Assembly: GCF_900128485.1 (NCBI RefSeq)
Contig: NZ_LT635861.1
Location: 288,448 to 330,025 of the forward strand
Reading direction: 5' to 3'
DNA: 41,578 nucleotides
Origin: Duodenibacillus massiliensis
GTDB lineage: Bacteria > Pseudomonadota > Gammaproteobacteria > Burkholderiales > Burkholderiaceae_F
The notes beneath the pieces are model-generated. The model was not told the DNA's origin. It ran no database searches and was given only the letters and a program-made list of their open reading frames with translations. The position numbers and the translations under genes are program-made. Below, piece after piece: positions 7,971-14,784 of the stretch. Within the stretch, counting starts at the first letter, position 1, and every line of letters begins with the position of its first letter.

Positions 7971-9518
7971 TTAGAGCGGTGCCTGGAGGCTACTCAGAAT
8001 CCCCGGCGCAATGAGGATGCAAAGCAGCGGAATCAGGATGATTGCGACGATGTTAAGCCAGATACCCGCGCGGATCATTTCGCCGATCCGGATTTTGCCT
8101 GTGCCGAAGACCATGGCGTTCGGAGGCGTACCCACCGGCATCATGAACGCGCAGGAGGCGCCGAACGTGGTGCAGAGAAGCAGCGTCTCAGGATTGATCT
8201 TTAGCGACTCAGAAATCGCGGCCACAAGCGGCATCATCGTGGCGGCGAGCGCCGTGTTGGAGGTAAATTCCGAAGCCATGACGGCAATGGCTGTCACGCC
8301 CGTCGTGATCCCCCAGTCCGGAAGGCCCGAAAGCCCCATGGCGGCAGAGCCTACGACCTGTGCGGCACCGGTACTCTGAATGGCTGCAGCCATCGAGAGA
8401 CCGCCCCCGAAGAGAAGCAGCACGTCCCAGCTGATCGCTTCCGAAGCGCTTGACCAGTCAAGCGCGTGGATGCCTTTTTTGTAGTCAACAGGAATAATGA
8501 AGAGGATGATGCCCGCGCCCATGGCAATCACGGCGTCGCTCATGGGCTTAAGAGGCTTCATGCCGCCGATTTCAAGGGCTCTCAGGTAGGGCCCGAACAC
8601 CCAGAGAAGCGCCGCGCAGACAAAGACCGTGAGGACGATCTTTTCGCCGCGGGAGAGTTTGCCGAGCGAAGCAAGTTCCGCCGACACCCATTGGCGCCCA
8701 CCTTCGATCGCATCAATCTGCTGACGGAAGAGAAACTTCGTCATGATGATGTACGTGGCGGCCAGAAGCCCGATGCCCACGGGCAGCGAAATCTTGAGCC
8801 ACTCAAGAAAGCTCACCTGTTCGTTGTAGGTCTGTTCCACAAACCGCACGAAGATGCCGTTCGGAGGCGTACCGATCAGGGTGATCATACCGCCGAGGCT
8901 GGCGCCGTAAGCAATGGACAGCAAAAGGCAGACATTAAAGTTGTGTTCCCGCACATCGGGCGCATCGAGCTTACTTTTGCGGCGCACCACACCCATGATG
9001 GCAATGGCAATCGGCAGCATCATGGCGGCGGTGGCGGTGTTGCTCACCCAAGCCGACAGAAACGCCGTTGCCAGCATCACGCCTAGAATGATCTGCTGCG
9101 GGCGCGTGCCCACGATGCGGATCGTGAGAAGCGCAATGCGGCGGTCAAGACCCCAGCGGGCAATACCTGCGGCAATCAGAAAGCCGCCCATAAAGAGGTA
9201 GATCGTGCTGTTGGCGTAGTTCTTCAGCGCTTCAGCGGGCGTGGTGATCCCGAAAAGCGGAAAGATCACGATGGGCAGAAGCGCTGTGACGGCAATCGGC
9301 ACGGCTTCGGTAAACCACCAGATGCCCATCCAGAGCACGACGGAAGCACAGGCGCGGCCCGCATGGGAAAACTGTGCGGTCTCGCCCGCGGGCGTCGTGT
9401 ACGTTTCCGGCAGGATGAAGTAAAAGGCGAGCGCCAGTAGCGGGCCCAGAATGAGGGGTATGAGCTTGGTCTTGTTGCTTAACGCACCAATCTCAATGCT
9501 CGATTCGTGTTGGGACAT
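7971..9518 (-). CDS. DASS-family sodium:dicarboxylate/sulfate symporter
   Basis: A 515-residue inner-membrane carrier of the divalent anion:Na+ symporter family, which takes up C4-dicarboxylates such as succinate, fumarate and malate, or sulfate. Both inverted halves carry the Ser-Asn-Thr sodium/substrate motif (one followed by Ala-Thr-Ala-Ala-Met-Met-Leu-Pro, one by Ala-Leu-Ala-Ala-Thr-Met-Met-Pro), and both have Gly-Thr-Pro-Pro-Asn loops. I chose the ATG at 9516-9518 because GGGGAGA lies eight bases upstream; an upstream in-frame ATG would add 12 residues without a ribosome site. A dicarboxylate substrate is suggested, not proved, by the FNR-type site upstream and the fumarate-reductase-type cytochrome nearby. 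Confidence 0.92.
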   Translation of the reverse strand: MSQHESSIEIGALSNKTKLIPLILGPLLALAFYFILPETYTTPAGETAQFSHAGRACASVVLWMGIWWFTEAVPIAVTALLPIVIFPLFGITTPAEALKNYANSTIYLFMGGFLIAAGIARWGLDRRIALLTIRIVGTRPQQIILGVMLATAFLSAWVSNTATAAMMLPIAIAIMGVVRRKSKLDAPDVREHNFNVCLLLSIAYGASLGGMITLIGTPPNGIFVRFVEQTYNEQVSFLEWLKISLPVGIGLLAATYIIMTKFLFRQQIDAIEGGRQWVSAELASLGKLSRGEKIVLTVFVCAALLWVFGPYLRALEIGGMKPLKPMSDAVIAMGAGIILFIIPVDYKKGIHALDWSSASEAISWDVLLLFGGGLSMAAAIQSTGAAQVVGSAAMGLSGLPDWGITTGVTAIAVMASEFTSNTALAATMMPLVAAISESLKINPETLLLCTTFGASCAFMMPVGTPPNAMVFGTGKIRIGEMIRAGIWLNIVAIILIPLLCILIAPGILSSLQAPL

Positions 9519-9624
9519 TTTATTTGTCTCCCCGTGGTGGAGCAGGCGACGCAAGGGTTTGCCTGCTGCGGTTATCGGTTCAGCCCCGTCCGGTTTTTAT
9601 TTTTGTAAACGAGACCTCTCACTT

Positions 9625-9638
9625 TTGATACTAGTCAA
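9625..9638 (-). promoter_or_regulatory. FNR/ANR-type site upstream of the DASS carrier
   Basis: Read on the gene strand it is TTGAC-TAGT-ATCAA, nine of ten matches to TTGAT-N4-ATCAA, centred about 113 bp before the start codon. It overlaps the -10 of a possible sigma-70 promoter, so it may repress that promoter or activate one further downstream. Confidence 0.6.
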
Positions 9639-9656
9639 GCTTTTAGGGTGAGACAA
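9628..9656 (-). promoter_or_regulatory. Possible sigma-70 promoter for the DASS carrier
   Basis: On the minus strand TTGTCT (9651-9656) is separated by 17 bp from TAGTAT (9628-9633). Spacing and hexamers are good, and the -10 lies inside the FNR-type site. Confidence 0.5.
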
Positions 9657-9690
9657 CCCCGGGATATCCGTAGATACCCTTAAAAATAAA

Positions 9691-9735
9691 CCGCCGCTTT
9701 TCGTTTGAGAGTCAATCTCAATGAAGTAGCGGCGG
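9691..9735 (-). terminator. Terminator of the GDT1-family gene
   Basis: Arms CCGCCGCT (9691-9698) and AGCGGCGG (9728-9735) pair perfectly, with a nested TTGAGA/TCTCAA hairpin in the loop. On the minus strand the stem is followed by TTTATTTTTAAG. It lies 27 bp past the stop of the gene ending at 9762. Confidence 0.75.
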
Positions 9736-9761
9736 ATTTCCCGTAGGCAAAACGGGAGGGA

Positions 9762-10352
9762 TCAGACGTCGGGAGCGTCGGCAACGGCCGCCAAAACCGC
9801 AAGAAGCACAAAGATGGCGGCAGCGATCCGGCGCATCCACTTCATGGAGAGTTTCTCGGAGAGTTTGCTGCCGATAAAGACCGCGGGGACGTCCGCAAGC
9901 AGCATGCCGAGCGTGGTGCCGGTAACGACGGAAATCACGCTCGTGGCGTAGCTTGCACCCAGGGCCACTGTGGCAATCTGCGTTTTATCCCCCATTTCCG
10001 CAAGGAAAAAGAGTACGCACGTCGTACCGAACACGCCGAAGCGGTTGTGTGCAAAGACGCAGGAATCTTCTTCCATTTTGTCGGGAATGAGAATCCAGAC
10101 GGCCATTGCGAGAAAGGCCGCCACCAGGATCCAGTGCAGAACCTCCGGATCGATGAAGGAGGCAACGGAGGCGCCTAAAAGTCCGGCTATGGCATGGTTG
10201 GCGACGGTAGCGGCGAGTATGCCCAGACAGATGGGCATCGGCGCACGAAAGCGCGCCGCAAGGAAAAACGCAAGCAGCTGCGTTTTATCCCCGATTTCAG
10301 CGGCCGTGACGACAGCCGTGGAGATGCCGATAAGCTGAAGTGATTCAAACAT
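9762..10352 (-). CDS. GDT1/UPF0016 family manganese exporter
   Basis: A 196-residue six-helix membrane protein of the UPF0016 (GDT1/TMEM165; bacterial MneA) family. The two family motifs Glu-x-Gly-Asp-Lys-Thr are plain at residues 19-24 and 119-124, one in each inverted half, and form the cation path. Bacterial members export Mn2+ and so protect against manganese excess. The long leader upstream looks like a yybP-ykoY manganese riboswitch, which supports this role. The ATG at 10350-10352 has no clear Shine-Dalgarno; instead a 9-bp stem (GAAGTTGAC/GTCAACTTC) ends 10 bases before it. A strong terminator follows, so it is probably monocistronic. Confidence 0.92.
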   Translation of the reverse strand: MFESLQLIGISTAVVTAAEIGDKTQLLAFFLAARFRAPMPICLGILAATVANHAIAGLLGASVASFIDPEVLHWILVAAFLAMAVWILIPDKMEEDSCVFAHNRFGVFGTTCVLFFLAEMGDKTQIATVALGASYATSVISVVTGTTLGMLLADVPAVFIGSKLSEKLSMKWMRRIAAAIFVLLAVLAAVADAPDV

Positions 10353-10362
10353 GGGTTCAGGC

Positions 10363-10402
10363 GAAGTTGACGGGACAAAACACGTACGAAGGACGGACCG
10401 GA
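10363..10402 (-). promoter_or_regulatory. Hairpin before the GDT1 start codon (possible expression platform)
   Basis: On the minus strand GAAGTTGAC and GTCAACTTC form a perfect 9-bp stem around a loop of about 22 bases, ending ten bases before the ATG. No T-run follows, so translational control is likelier than termination. Its regulatory role is inference from its position between the aptamer-like region and the start codon. Confidence 0.5.
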
Positions 10403-10437
10403 TGTCAACTTCTTCGGGTTAGAGAAGCCGGGCAGTC

Positions 10438-10619
10438 TTTCGCAGGTCTTGCTGTCGGACGGAGTTTTGTTTCGGGACTCTCCTGTCGTAGTCTGCACCA
10501 CAAAGGCCGGGCTTTTGTTCGTCCGGTCTCTGAGTCTGTTGATGCAGACGCTGTTTGCTTCGGAACCGCGCCGCAAAACGCGTTCCCGGAAGTTTTCAGC
10601 CAACTACTCCCCTGAAAAG
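10438..10619 (-). ncRNA. yybP-ykoY-type manganese riboswitch leader
   Basis: The minus-strand leader of the GDT1-family gene carries the sequence hallmarks of the yybP-ykoY aptamer. It opens with CAGGGGAGTAG (ending near 10604), has an internal CATCAACAGACTCA and GGTGCAGAC, and closes with GCAAGACCTG (near 10443-10452). CTTTTCAGG (10611-10619) and CCTGCGAAAG (10438-10447) can pair as the closing stem. Established members of this class bind Mn2+ and control mntP, alx and UPF0016 genes, which matches the gene downstream. The inner helices were not fully folded by me, so the assignment rests on conserved loop sequences and context. Confidence 0.82.
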
Positions 10620-10650
10620 GAGGCGGCATCTTATCAAAGGCAGATACAAA

Positions 10651-10678
10651 AAAGGCGCCGGACTTAACCGACGCCTTT
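10651..10678 (-). terminator. Terminator of the cytochrome b gene
   Basis: AAAGGCG (10651-10657) pairs with CGCCTTT (10672-10678), extended by a CGG/CCG inner stem with one mismatch. On the minus strand a run of six T follows. It closes the frdC-type transcript 33 bp past its stop and, with the riboswitch, accounts for most of the 359 bp without a coding gene. Confidence 0.8.
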
Positions 10679-10711
10679 GGGTAACCTTAAGCTGATAGTT
10701 TCAGCAAAGGA

Positions 10712-11500
10712 TTACTTGGCAAACCAGTTGTTCTGGGGCACGTAGCGGACAGCGGCCTGGTCGCTTTCAACGAGCTGCTTGCCGTTCATGTAGAAGGTCG
10801 TGGCAGTGAAGGCACCGCAGACGATCATGAGAAGGGCAACCACGAGCATCGTCGTACGGAAGCCGTGAGCGCGGCCCTTGATGACGTCCCACTTAACACC
10901 GAGACGGTACAGACCGATCATGCCGTGCAGTTCCGTGGCAACGAGGAAGATGAACGTCCAAATGAGACCCATGTGATAGGTGTGAACGGAGGAGAGGTTG
11001 GGGTCGATTTCAGACGGAGCCGTGAGCATGCCCATCACGTGCGGGAAGACCGTGGCGGTGAGGATGATGGCGGTCACGAACTGGATGACCCACAGACGCG
11101 TATCCGTGTGATGCACAAACTTGTTGTGTGCGAAGATGTCGCGCAGCTGCTTATAAGAGGTCGGGAAGCGGCGCAGGGCGCACAGAGCGTGGATGATGAC
11201 GAGCACCGTGATCACAGCCACGAAGATGAAGTGAGCCCAAACCTGTTCATGCCCGAAGATCGGGGTAAGGCCGGAGCACTGGATGAGGTTCCAGAAGAGG
11301 TCCTTGCCGAATTGAATGGAGCTCGTAAAGGCCATGTGGCAGAAGAGGAACAGACCGAGCAGCAGGCCCGTAACGGACTGAGCCACGTCAAAGTAGGCCG
11401 TCCACTTGCTTGCGCGCTTGGCGTCCTTGAGCGTAACACCGGCGATCACTTCGTCCGAAGTCGGCGTATGAGCGAACTTGATTTGTTCAGGAGTCGTCAT
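10712..11500 (-). CDS. frdC: Fumarate reductase / succinate dehydrogenase dihaem cytochrome b subunit
   Basis: A 262-residue membrane anchor resembling the Wolinella succinogenes FrdC (256 residues), which passes electrons from menaquinol to fumarate through two b haems. The four Wolinella axial histidines (44, 93, 143, 182) have counterparts at His55, His104, His154 and His192 with nearly identical spacing. Glu190, two residues before the last ligand, matches the E-pathway glutamate Glu180. I chose the ATG at 11498-11500, with AAAGGAAA upstream, over an in-frame start 17 codons earlier. No frdA or frdB is adjacent and a terminator follows directly, so the anchor is encoded alone. An FNR-type site upstream fits anaerobic induction. 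Confidence 0.9.
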   Translation of the reverse strand: MTTPEQIKFAHTPTSDEVIAGVTLKDAKRASKWTAYFDVAQSVTGLLLGLFLFCHMAFTSSIQFGKDLFWNLIQCSGLTPIFGHEQVWAHFIFVAVITVLVIIHALCALRRFPTSYKQLRDIFAHNKFVHHTDTRLWVIQFVTAIILTATVFPHVMGMLTAPSEIDPNLSSVHTYHMGLIWTFIFLVATELHGMIGLYRLGVKWDVIKGRAHGFRTTMLVVALLMIVCGAFTATTFYMNGKQLVESDQAAVRYVPQNNWFAK

Positions 11501-11581
11501 GACTGATTTCCTTTGTTTGAGATTGGGGTCCCGGACGCACTGAAAACTCACCGCGCACCGGTCGTCTTTCTTGTTGAGCGA

Positions 11582-11623
11582 ATCATGCTCCCTTAAGGAA
11601 ATTTAAGGATTGATTTTTGTCAA
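11582..11623 (-). promoter_or_regulatory. FNR-dependent type promoter of the cytochrome b gene
   Basis: TTGAC-AAAA-ATCAA on the gene strand (11610-11623) matches nine of ten FNR half-site bases. A CATGAT hexamer (11582-11587) lies about 29 bases from its centre, the geometry of class II FNR promoters (site at -41.5). That geometry predicts a start near 11575 and a leader of about 75 bases. Confidence 0.6.
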
Positions 11624-11624
11624 T

Positions 11625-11727
11625 ATTCGTTACTGAAAACGAAAGGAAATCGAAGAATTTTTCGAATAAATTACGTGTTAACCCTGAATAACGAATGAAG
11701 TATCACTCTTAAATAAAGGGTTAACCC
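11625..11727. repeat. AT-rich region with several inverted repeats between frdC and the LysR gene
   Basis: Two nested inverted pairs are visible: ATTCGTTA (11625-11632) with TAACGAAT (11689-11696), and GTTAACCCT (11677-11685) with AGGGTTAAC (11717-11725). The second lies inside the palindrome GGGTTAACCC (11718-11727). The stretch is strikingly AT-rich for this genome. It could hold operator sites or the LysR-gene terminator; I cannot tell which. Confidence 0.5.
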
Positions 11728-11743
11728 GTAATTTTTGAAAAAA

Positions 11744-12670
11744 TTAACCGTGGCGGAATTCACGTTCGCCGACGGTGTGCATCACATCAATGAGACTTTG
11801 GGCGGCTTTGCTGAGATAGGTGTCCTTGCGCCGGGCCGCGACGACCTGACGCGGGGGAACGAGCGGCGCAATTTCAAAAAAGCGCACGGGCTGAGCGGTG
11901 GGGCAGCGCCGGGCGAGTGTTTCGGTGACAAAGGTGGCACCGAGTCCGGCGCTTGCGAGCATCAGCGCCGCAATCGGGGATTCACTCTCAAGCACAATGC
12001 GCGGGGAAACCGAGCAGCGCGAGGAGAGGTTCCAGAAAAGCCGGTGAAATTTCTGGCCGCGCCGCAAGGTGATGAAGGGTTCCGCATCAAGCCGCGAGAA
12101 ATCGAGCTTGTCAAATTCGGCCTTGGTTTCAGGGACGGACTTTGCCAGAGCACTGTCCGCTGCCGTGGCGATGAGGATTTTCTCGTCGTAAAGCGCTGTG
12201 TAGGTGAGTTCGTTGTTGAGAACCGGCGCAAGCACAATGGAGACGTCGGTTGTGCCGTCGGCGGCACAGGTCTCGAGTGCGTCGTTGGTGGCTTCCACCA
12301 GCGTAATGTCAATGGCGGGGAAAAGGCTTCTGAACCGAGGCAGCACCAGCGGCAGAAAGTAGCTTGAGCGGTACTGGGAGACTCCGAGCCTCACGTGCCC
12401 GCGGATGCCGGCGCCGATATCGGCGATCTCTTTGGTTCTGAGGTCCCGGAGCTGCTCAATGCGCCGCTCGGTCTGCAGAAAACAGTCCCCGGCGGCCGTA
12501 AGCCTTAAAGGGCGGCTCGTGCGGTCAATGAGTTCGGTGCCGGCTTCGGCTTCCAGGCGCTGAATGAACTGTGACAGCGACGGCTGCGAAATATCGAGGT
12601 AGCGCGCAGCCTGCGAAAAACTCCCCTGTGACACCAGGGCTGAGAGGTAGCGGTAGGTATGGTCTGCCAT
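11744..12670 (-). CDS. LysR-family transcriptional regulator
   Basis: A 308-residue LysR regulator, the family's usual length. The N-terminal winged helix-turn-helix (about residues 14-35, including Ser-Gln-Ala-Ala-Arg-Tyr-Leu and Gln-Pro-Ser-Leu-Ser) is followed by a linker helix and a two-lobed substrate-binding fold from about residue 90. It begins 11 bp after the stop of the LapA-like gene, so both are probably in one transcript, with no divergently oriented target beside it. It might act on the frdC promoter region that starts just past its stop, but nothing in the sequence shows this. The effector is unknown. Confidence 0.93.
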   Translation of the reverse strand: MADHTYRYLSALVSQGSFSQAARYLDISQPSLSQFIQRLEAEAGTELIDRTSRPLRLTAAGDCFLQTERRIEQLRDLRTKEIADIGAGIRGHVRLGVSQYRSSYFLPLVLPRFRSLFPAIDITLVEATNDALETCAADGTTDVSIVLAPVLNNELTYTALYDEKILIATAADSALAKSVPETKAEFDKLDFSRLDAEPFITLRRGQKFHRLFWNLSSRCSVSPRIVLESESPIAALMLASAGLGATFVTETLARRCPTAQPVRFFEIAPLVPPRQVVAARRKDTYLSKAAQSLIDVMHTVGEREFRHG

Positions 12671-12681
12671 CGTCCGGATTC

Positions 12682-13335
12682 TCAGCGTTGCTGTTCTTGT
12701 GCCGGCTCTTTTTCAGCTGTTCCGGTGTTGCCCGGCAACTCTTTTACCGGTGTCTTTTCAACGGCCATGATGGGTTTGGCCGGTTCCTTTTCGCGGTGAC
12801 CGAGAAAACCGAAGAAGCCGCCCTTAGCCTTTTTCTCAGTGGGAGCCGCGGGTTTAAATTCCACGCCGTTTTTCTCGGCGACCGCGTCGATTTTGACGTC
12901 AAGCGCGGCAAGCGTTGACTGCAGCGCTGCAATCTGCGTGAGAAGCTTTTCGCGGAAGGCGTCCCGGTCCTTTATTTTCTGCGCTTCAGTGTCCGCAAAC
13001 TTCTGTTCCAGTGCGGCAAGTTCTTCGTGAAAGGCTTTCTTACTTTCTTCAAAGCGGGACTTTTCGGCGCTGTCGGCAAGCCCGCGGCTTGAATCGGCTT
13101 CTTTGTAGGCCTTGCGGATTTCAAGCAGGGTGGCTGCCTGCTGCAGCAGCGCCCAGATGATGCCCGCAATCCAAAGCACGCCCAAAACCAGCAGGAGAAT
13201 GAGGCCGAGCGGCGCTTCCGTGTCGGTGTACAGGAGATTCACCGGGACCGGCGCCGTGATGCCCGGCCAGTTGAGAATCAGAAAGACCGCGGCAACAATG
13301 CAGAGAAAAACAAGAACAACGGTTCGAATCGGCAT
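12682..13335 (-). CDS. LapA-domain membrane protein with long coiled-coil tail
   Basis: A 217-residue protein. Two hydrophobic helices (about residues 4-22 and 43-65) with the intervening Asn-Trp-Pro and Pro-Val-Asn-Leu-Leu segment match the LapA (DUF1049) domain, associated in E. coli with lipopolysaccharide assembly control. Here the cytoplasmic tail is much extended: about residues 70-150 are charged and heptad-like (likely coiled coil), then a Lys/Pro/Ala/Glu-rich low-complexity end. The ATG at 13333-13335 has GGAGG nine bases upstream; an earlier start would add 14 residues. LapB, the usual partner, is not adjacent, so a role in envelope control is inferred from the domain only. Confidence 0.7.
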   Translation of the reverse strand: MPIRTVVLVFLCIVAAVFLILNWPGITAPVPVNLLYTDTEAPLGLILLLVLGVLWIAGIIWALLQQAATLLEIRKAYKEADSSRGLADSAEKSRFEESKKAFHEELAALEQKFADTEAQKIKDRDAFREKLLTQIAALQSTLAALDVKIDAVAEKNGVEFKPAAPTEKKAKGGFFGFLGHREKEPAKPIMAVEKTPVKELPGNTGTAEKEPAQEQQR

Positions 13336-13423
13336 GACGGCAAACCTCCGCGCCAGTAAGGTTGGTTTGCCTTTCATTATAGGTGGCGGGCTATGGAAAA
13401 ATGTCTTGCCGCAGGAAATCGTT

Positions 13424-13452
13424 ACAGACTCCGGCAGTTTTCCGGAGTCTGT
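13424..13452 (-). terminator. Hairpin after psiE, probable terminator
   Basis: Perfect 11-bp arms ACAGACTCCGG (13424-13434) and CCGGAGTCTGT (13442-13452) around a 7-base loop, starting 6 bp past the stop of the PsiE-like gene. The following T-run is weak. Confidence 0.55.
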
Positions 13453-13457
13453 GCCTC

Positions 13458-13895
13458 TTAACCTTCAGTGGTCATGGAGTTCGAGGTTTTCTTCACGATC
13501 CAGAGCGCTGCGACGAGAATCAGAATCGCCAGGGCTGTAAAGAGCATGTATTCGGGCGAAATGTGCTTATAGTCCACCACGAGGTAGCGCGACACCGCAA
13601 CGATTGCCAGAGCAATCGGCGTGTGAATCGGAATTTCGCGGGTGCCGAAGCAGGCCCCTTTAACCATCGAAATCACGGCGATGTAAAGAAAGAGCATCAA
13701 GAGGTCGCCCAGACTGATGTTGCGCGAGAGACTCATCTCCCAGATGGACTGCGCGATGCCGGCGACGGCCGCAAGTGCGATCGCAACAAGCGCCACAGCC
13801 TGCGCATAGGTGAGCCACTTATTGAAAATGATGCCCGGACCCTCAAGAAAGTGAGGCGAGTTGGGGTTTTCGGGCGTTTTGTCGGATTCAGACAT
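13458..13895 (-). CDS. psiE: PsiE family phosphate-starvation-inducible membrane protein
   Basis: A 145-residue protein with four hydrophobic helices. The order of segments and the conserved Phe-Leu-Tyr-Ile-Ala-Val-Ile-Ser-Met-Val stretch, with the Ile-Pro-Ile-His-Thr-Pro-Ile-Ala loop, match PsiE, a membrane protein induced by phosphate starvation in E. coli whose biochemical job is unknown. The N-terminal 25 residues are polar and Pro/Asn rich. It is transcribed alone: a hairpin follows its stop and its start diverges from upp over 172 bp. I see no clear Pho box upstream. Confidence 0.85.
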   Translation of the reverse strand: MSESDKTPENPNSPHFLEGPGIIFNKWLTYAQAVALVAIALAAVAGIAQSIWEMSLSRNISLGDLLMLFLYIAVISMVKGACFGTREIPIHTPIALAIVAVSRYLVVDYKHISPEYMLFTALAILILVAALWIVKKTSNSMTTEG

Positions 13896-13972
13896 GTTTG
13901 AATAAAACCGTGGGACTTAACGGAAAAAGTCGTGCGATCTTAGGGGAAAACGGCGTGAAACACATGTCTTTT

Positions 13973-13988
13973 TTGCAAGCGGTTGCAA
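13973..13988. promoter_or_regulatory. Repeated TTGCAA element between psiE and upp
   Basis: TTGCAA-GCGG-TTGCAA forms a nearly perfect palindrome about 85 bp before the upp start, a shape typical of LacI/PurR-type operators. Its position fits pyrimidine or purine salvage control, but no regulator is in view and the assignment is tentative. Confidence 0.3.
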
Positions 13989-14067
13989 GATTTCATGAGG
14001 CTTAAGAATTTGCCTGACACGAGTATCATTACCAGCAGTCTGCAACCGATCTTGGGAATAAATTTAT

Positions 14068-14715
14068 ATGAAAACCGACGCCCGTTTCCCGCGACTTCAT
14101 ATCGTTGATCATCCGCTGATTCAGCACAAACTCACCATCATGCGTCAGAAAGAGACGAGTACCAACGTGTTTCGTCAGCTGCTGCATGAAATCACCGTGC
14201 TGATGGGCTACGAACTCACGCGTGATCTGCCGCTTTCGCACCGTCATATTGAAACCCCGATCGGACCGATGCAGGCGCCGACTCTTGCCGGCAAAAAGCA
14301 GGTGATCGTGCCGGTGCTGCGTGCCGGGCTCGGAATGAGTGACGGCCTTCTGCAGCTCATGCCTTCGGCGCGTGTGGGGCATATCGGCATGTACCGCGAT
14401 GAAAACCACCGGCCGGTGGAGTACCTCGTGCGGCTTCCTGACGTCACCGACCGCCTCTTTATCATCTGTGATCCGATGATGGCGACCGGCTACTCGGCCG
14501 TGCATGCCGCAGATGTTCTGAAAAAACGCGGTGTGGCGGGAAATTCCATCCGCTTCCTTGCGCTTGTGGCAGCTCCCGAAGGCGTTGAGGTGTTCCAGAA
14601 GAACCACCCCGATATTGATGTGTATGTCGCTTCGCTTGATGAAAAACTCAATGAAAAGGCCTACATCGTGCCGGGCCTGGGCGACGCCGGTGACCGGCTC
14701 TTCGGCACCAAATAA
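14068..14715 (+). CDS. upp: Uracil phosphoribosyltransferase
   Basis: A 215-residue cytosolic enzyme (E. coli 208) that makes UMP from uracil and PRPP in pyrimidine salvage. The PRPP-binding loop appears as [11 protein letters not shown]. The Val-Leu-Arg-Ala-Gly-Leu-Gly-Met, His-Ile-Gly-Met-Tyr-Arg-Asp-Glu and C-terminal [10 protein letters not shown] uracil-site motifs are all intact. It is monocistronic, with a strong terminator 17 bp past its stop; no uracil permease gene accompanies it. The start has GGGA about 11 bases upstream. Confidence 0.97.
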   Translation: MKTDARFPRLHIVDHPLIQHKLTIMRQKETSTNVFRQLLHEITVLMGYELTRDLPLSHRHIETPIGPMQAPTLAGKKQVIVPVLRAGLGMSDGLLQLMPSARVGHIGMYRDENHRPVEYLVRLPDVTDRLFIICDPMMATGYSAVHAADVLKKRGVAGNSIRFLALVAAPEGVEVFQKNHPDIDVYVASLDEKLNEKAYIVPGLGDAGDRLFGTK

Positions 14716-14732
14716 ACGGTAATGACGCCAAA

Positions 14733-14759
14733 ACGGGCTGCCTTTTTGAAGCAGCCCGT
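14733..14759. terminator. Bidirectional terminator between upp and the hendecad-repeat gene
   Basis: Perfect 9-bp arms ACGGGCTGC (14733-14741) and GCAGCCCGT (14751-14759) with a 9-base loop, then C and six T on the plus strand. It ends upp and can also end the converging gene that stops at 14785. Confidence 0.88.
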
Positions 14760-14784
14760 CTTTTTTAATCCTTGGGGTAAACCG

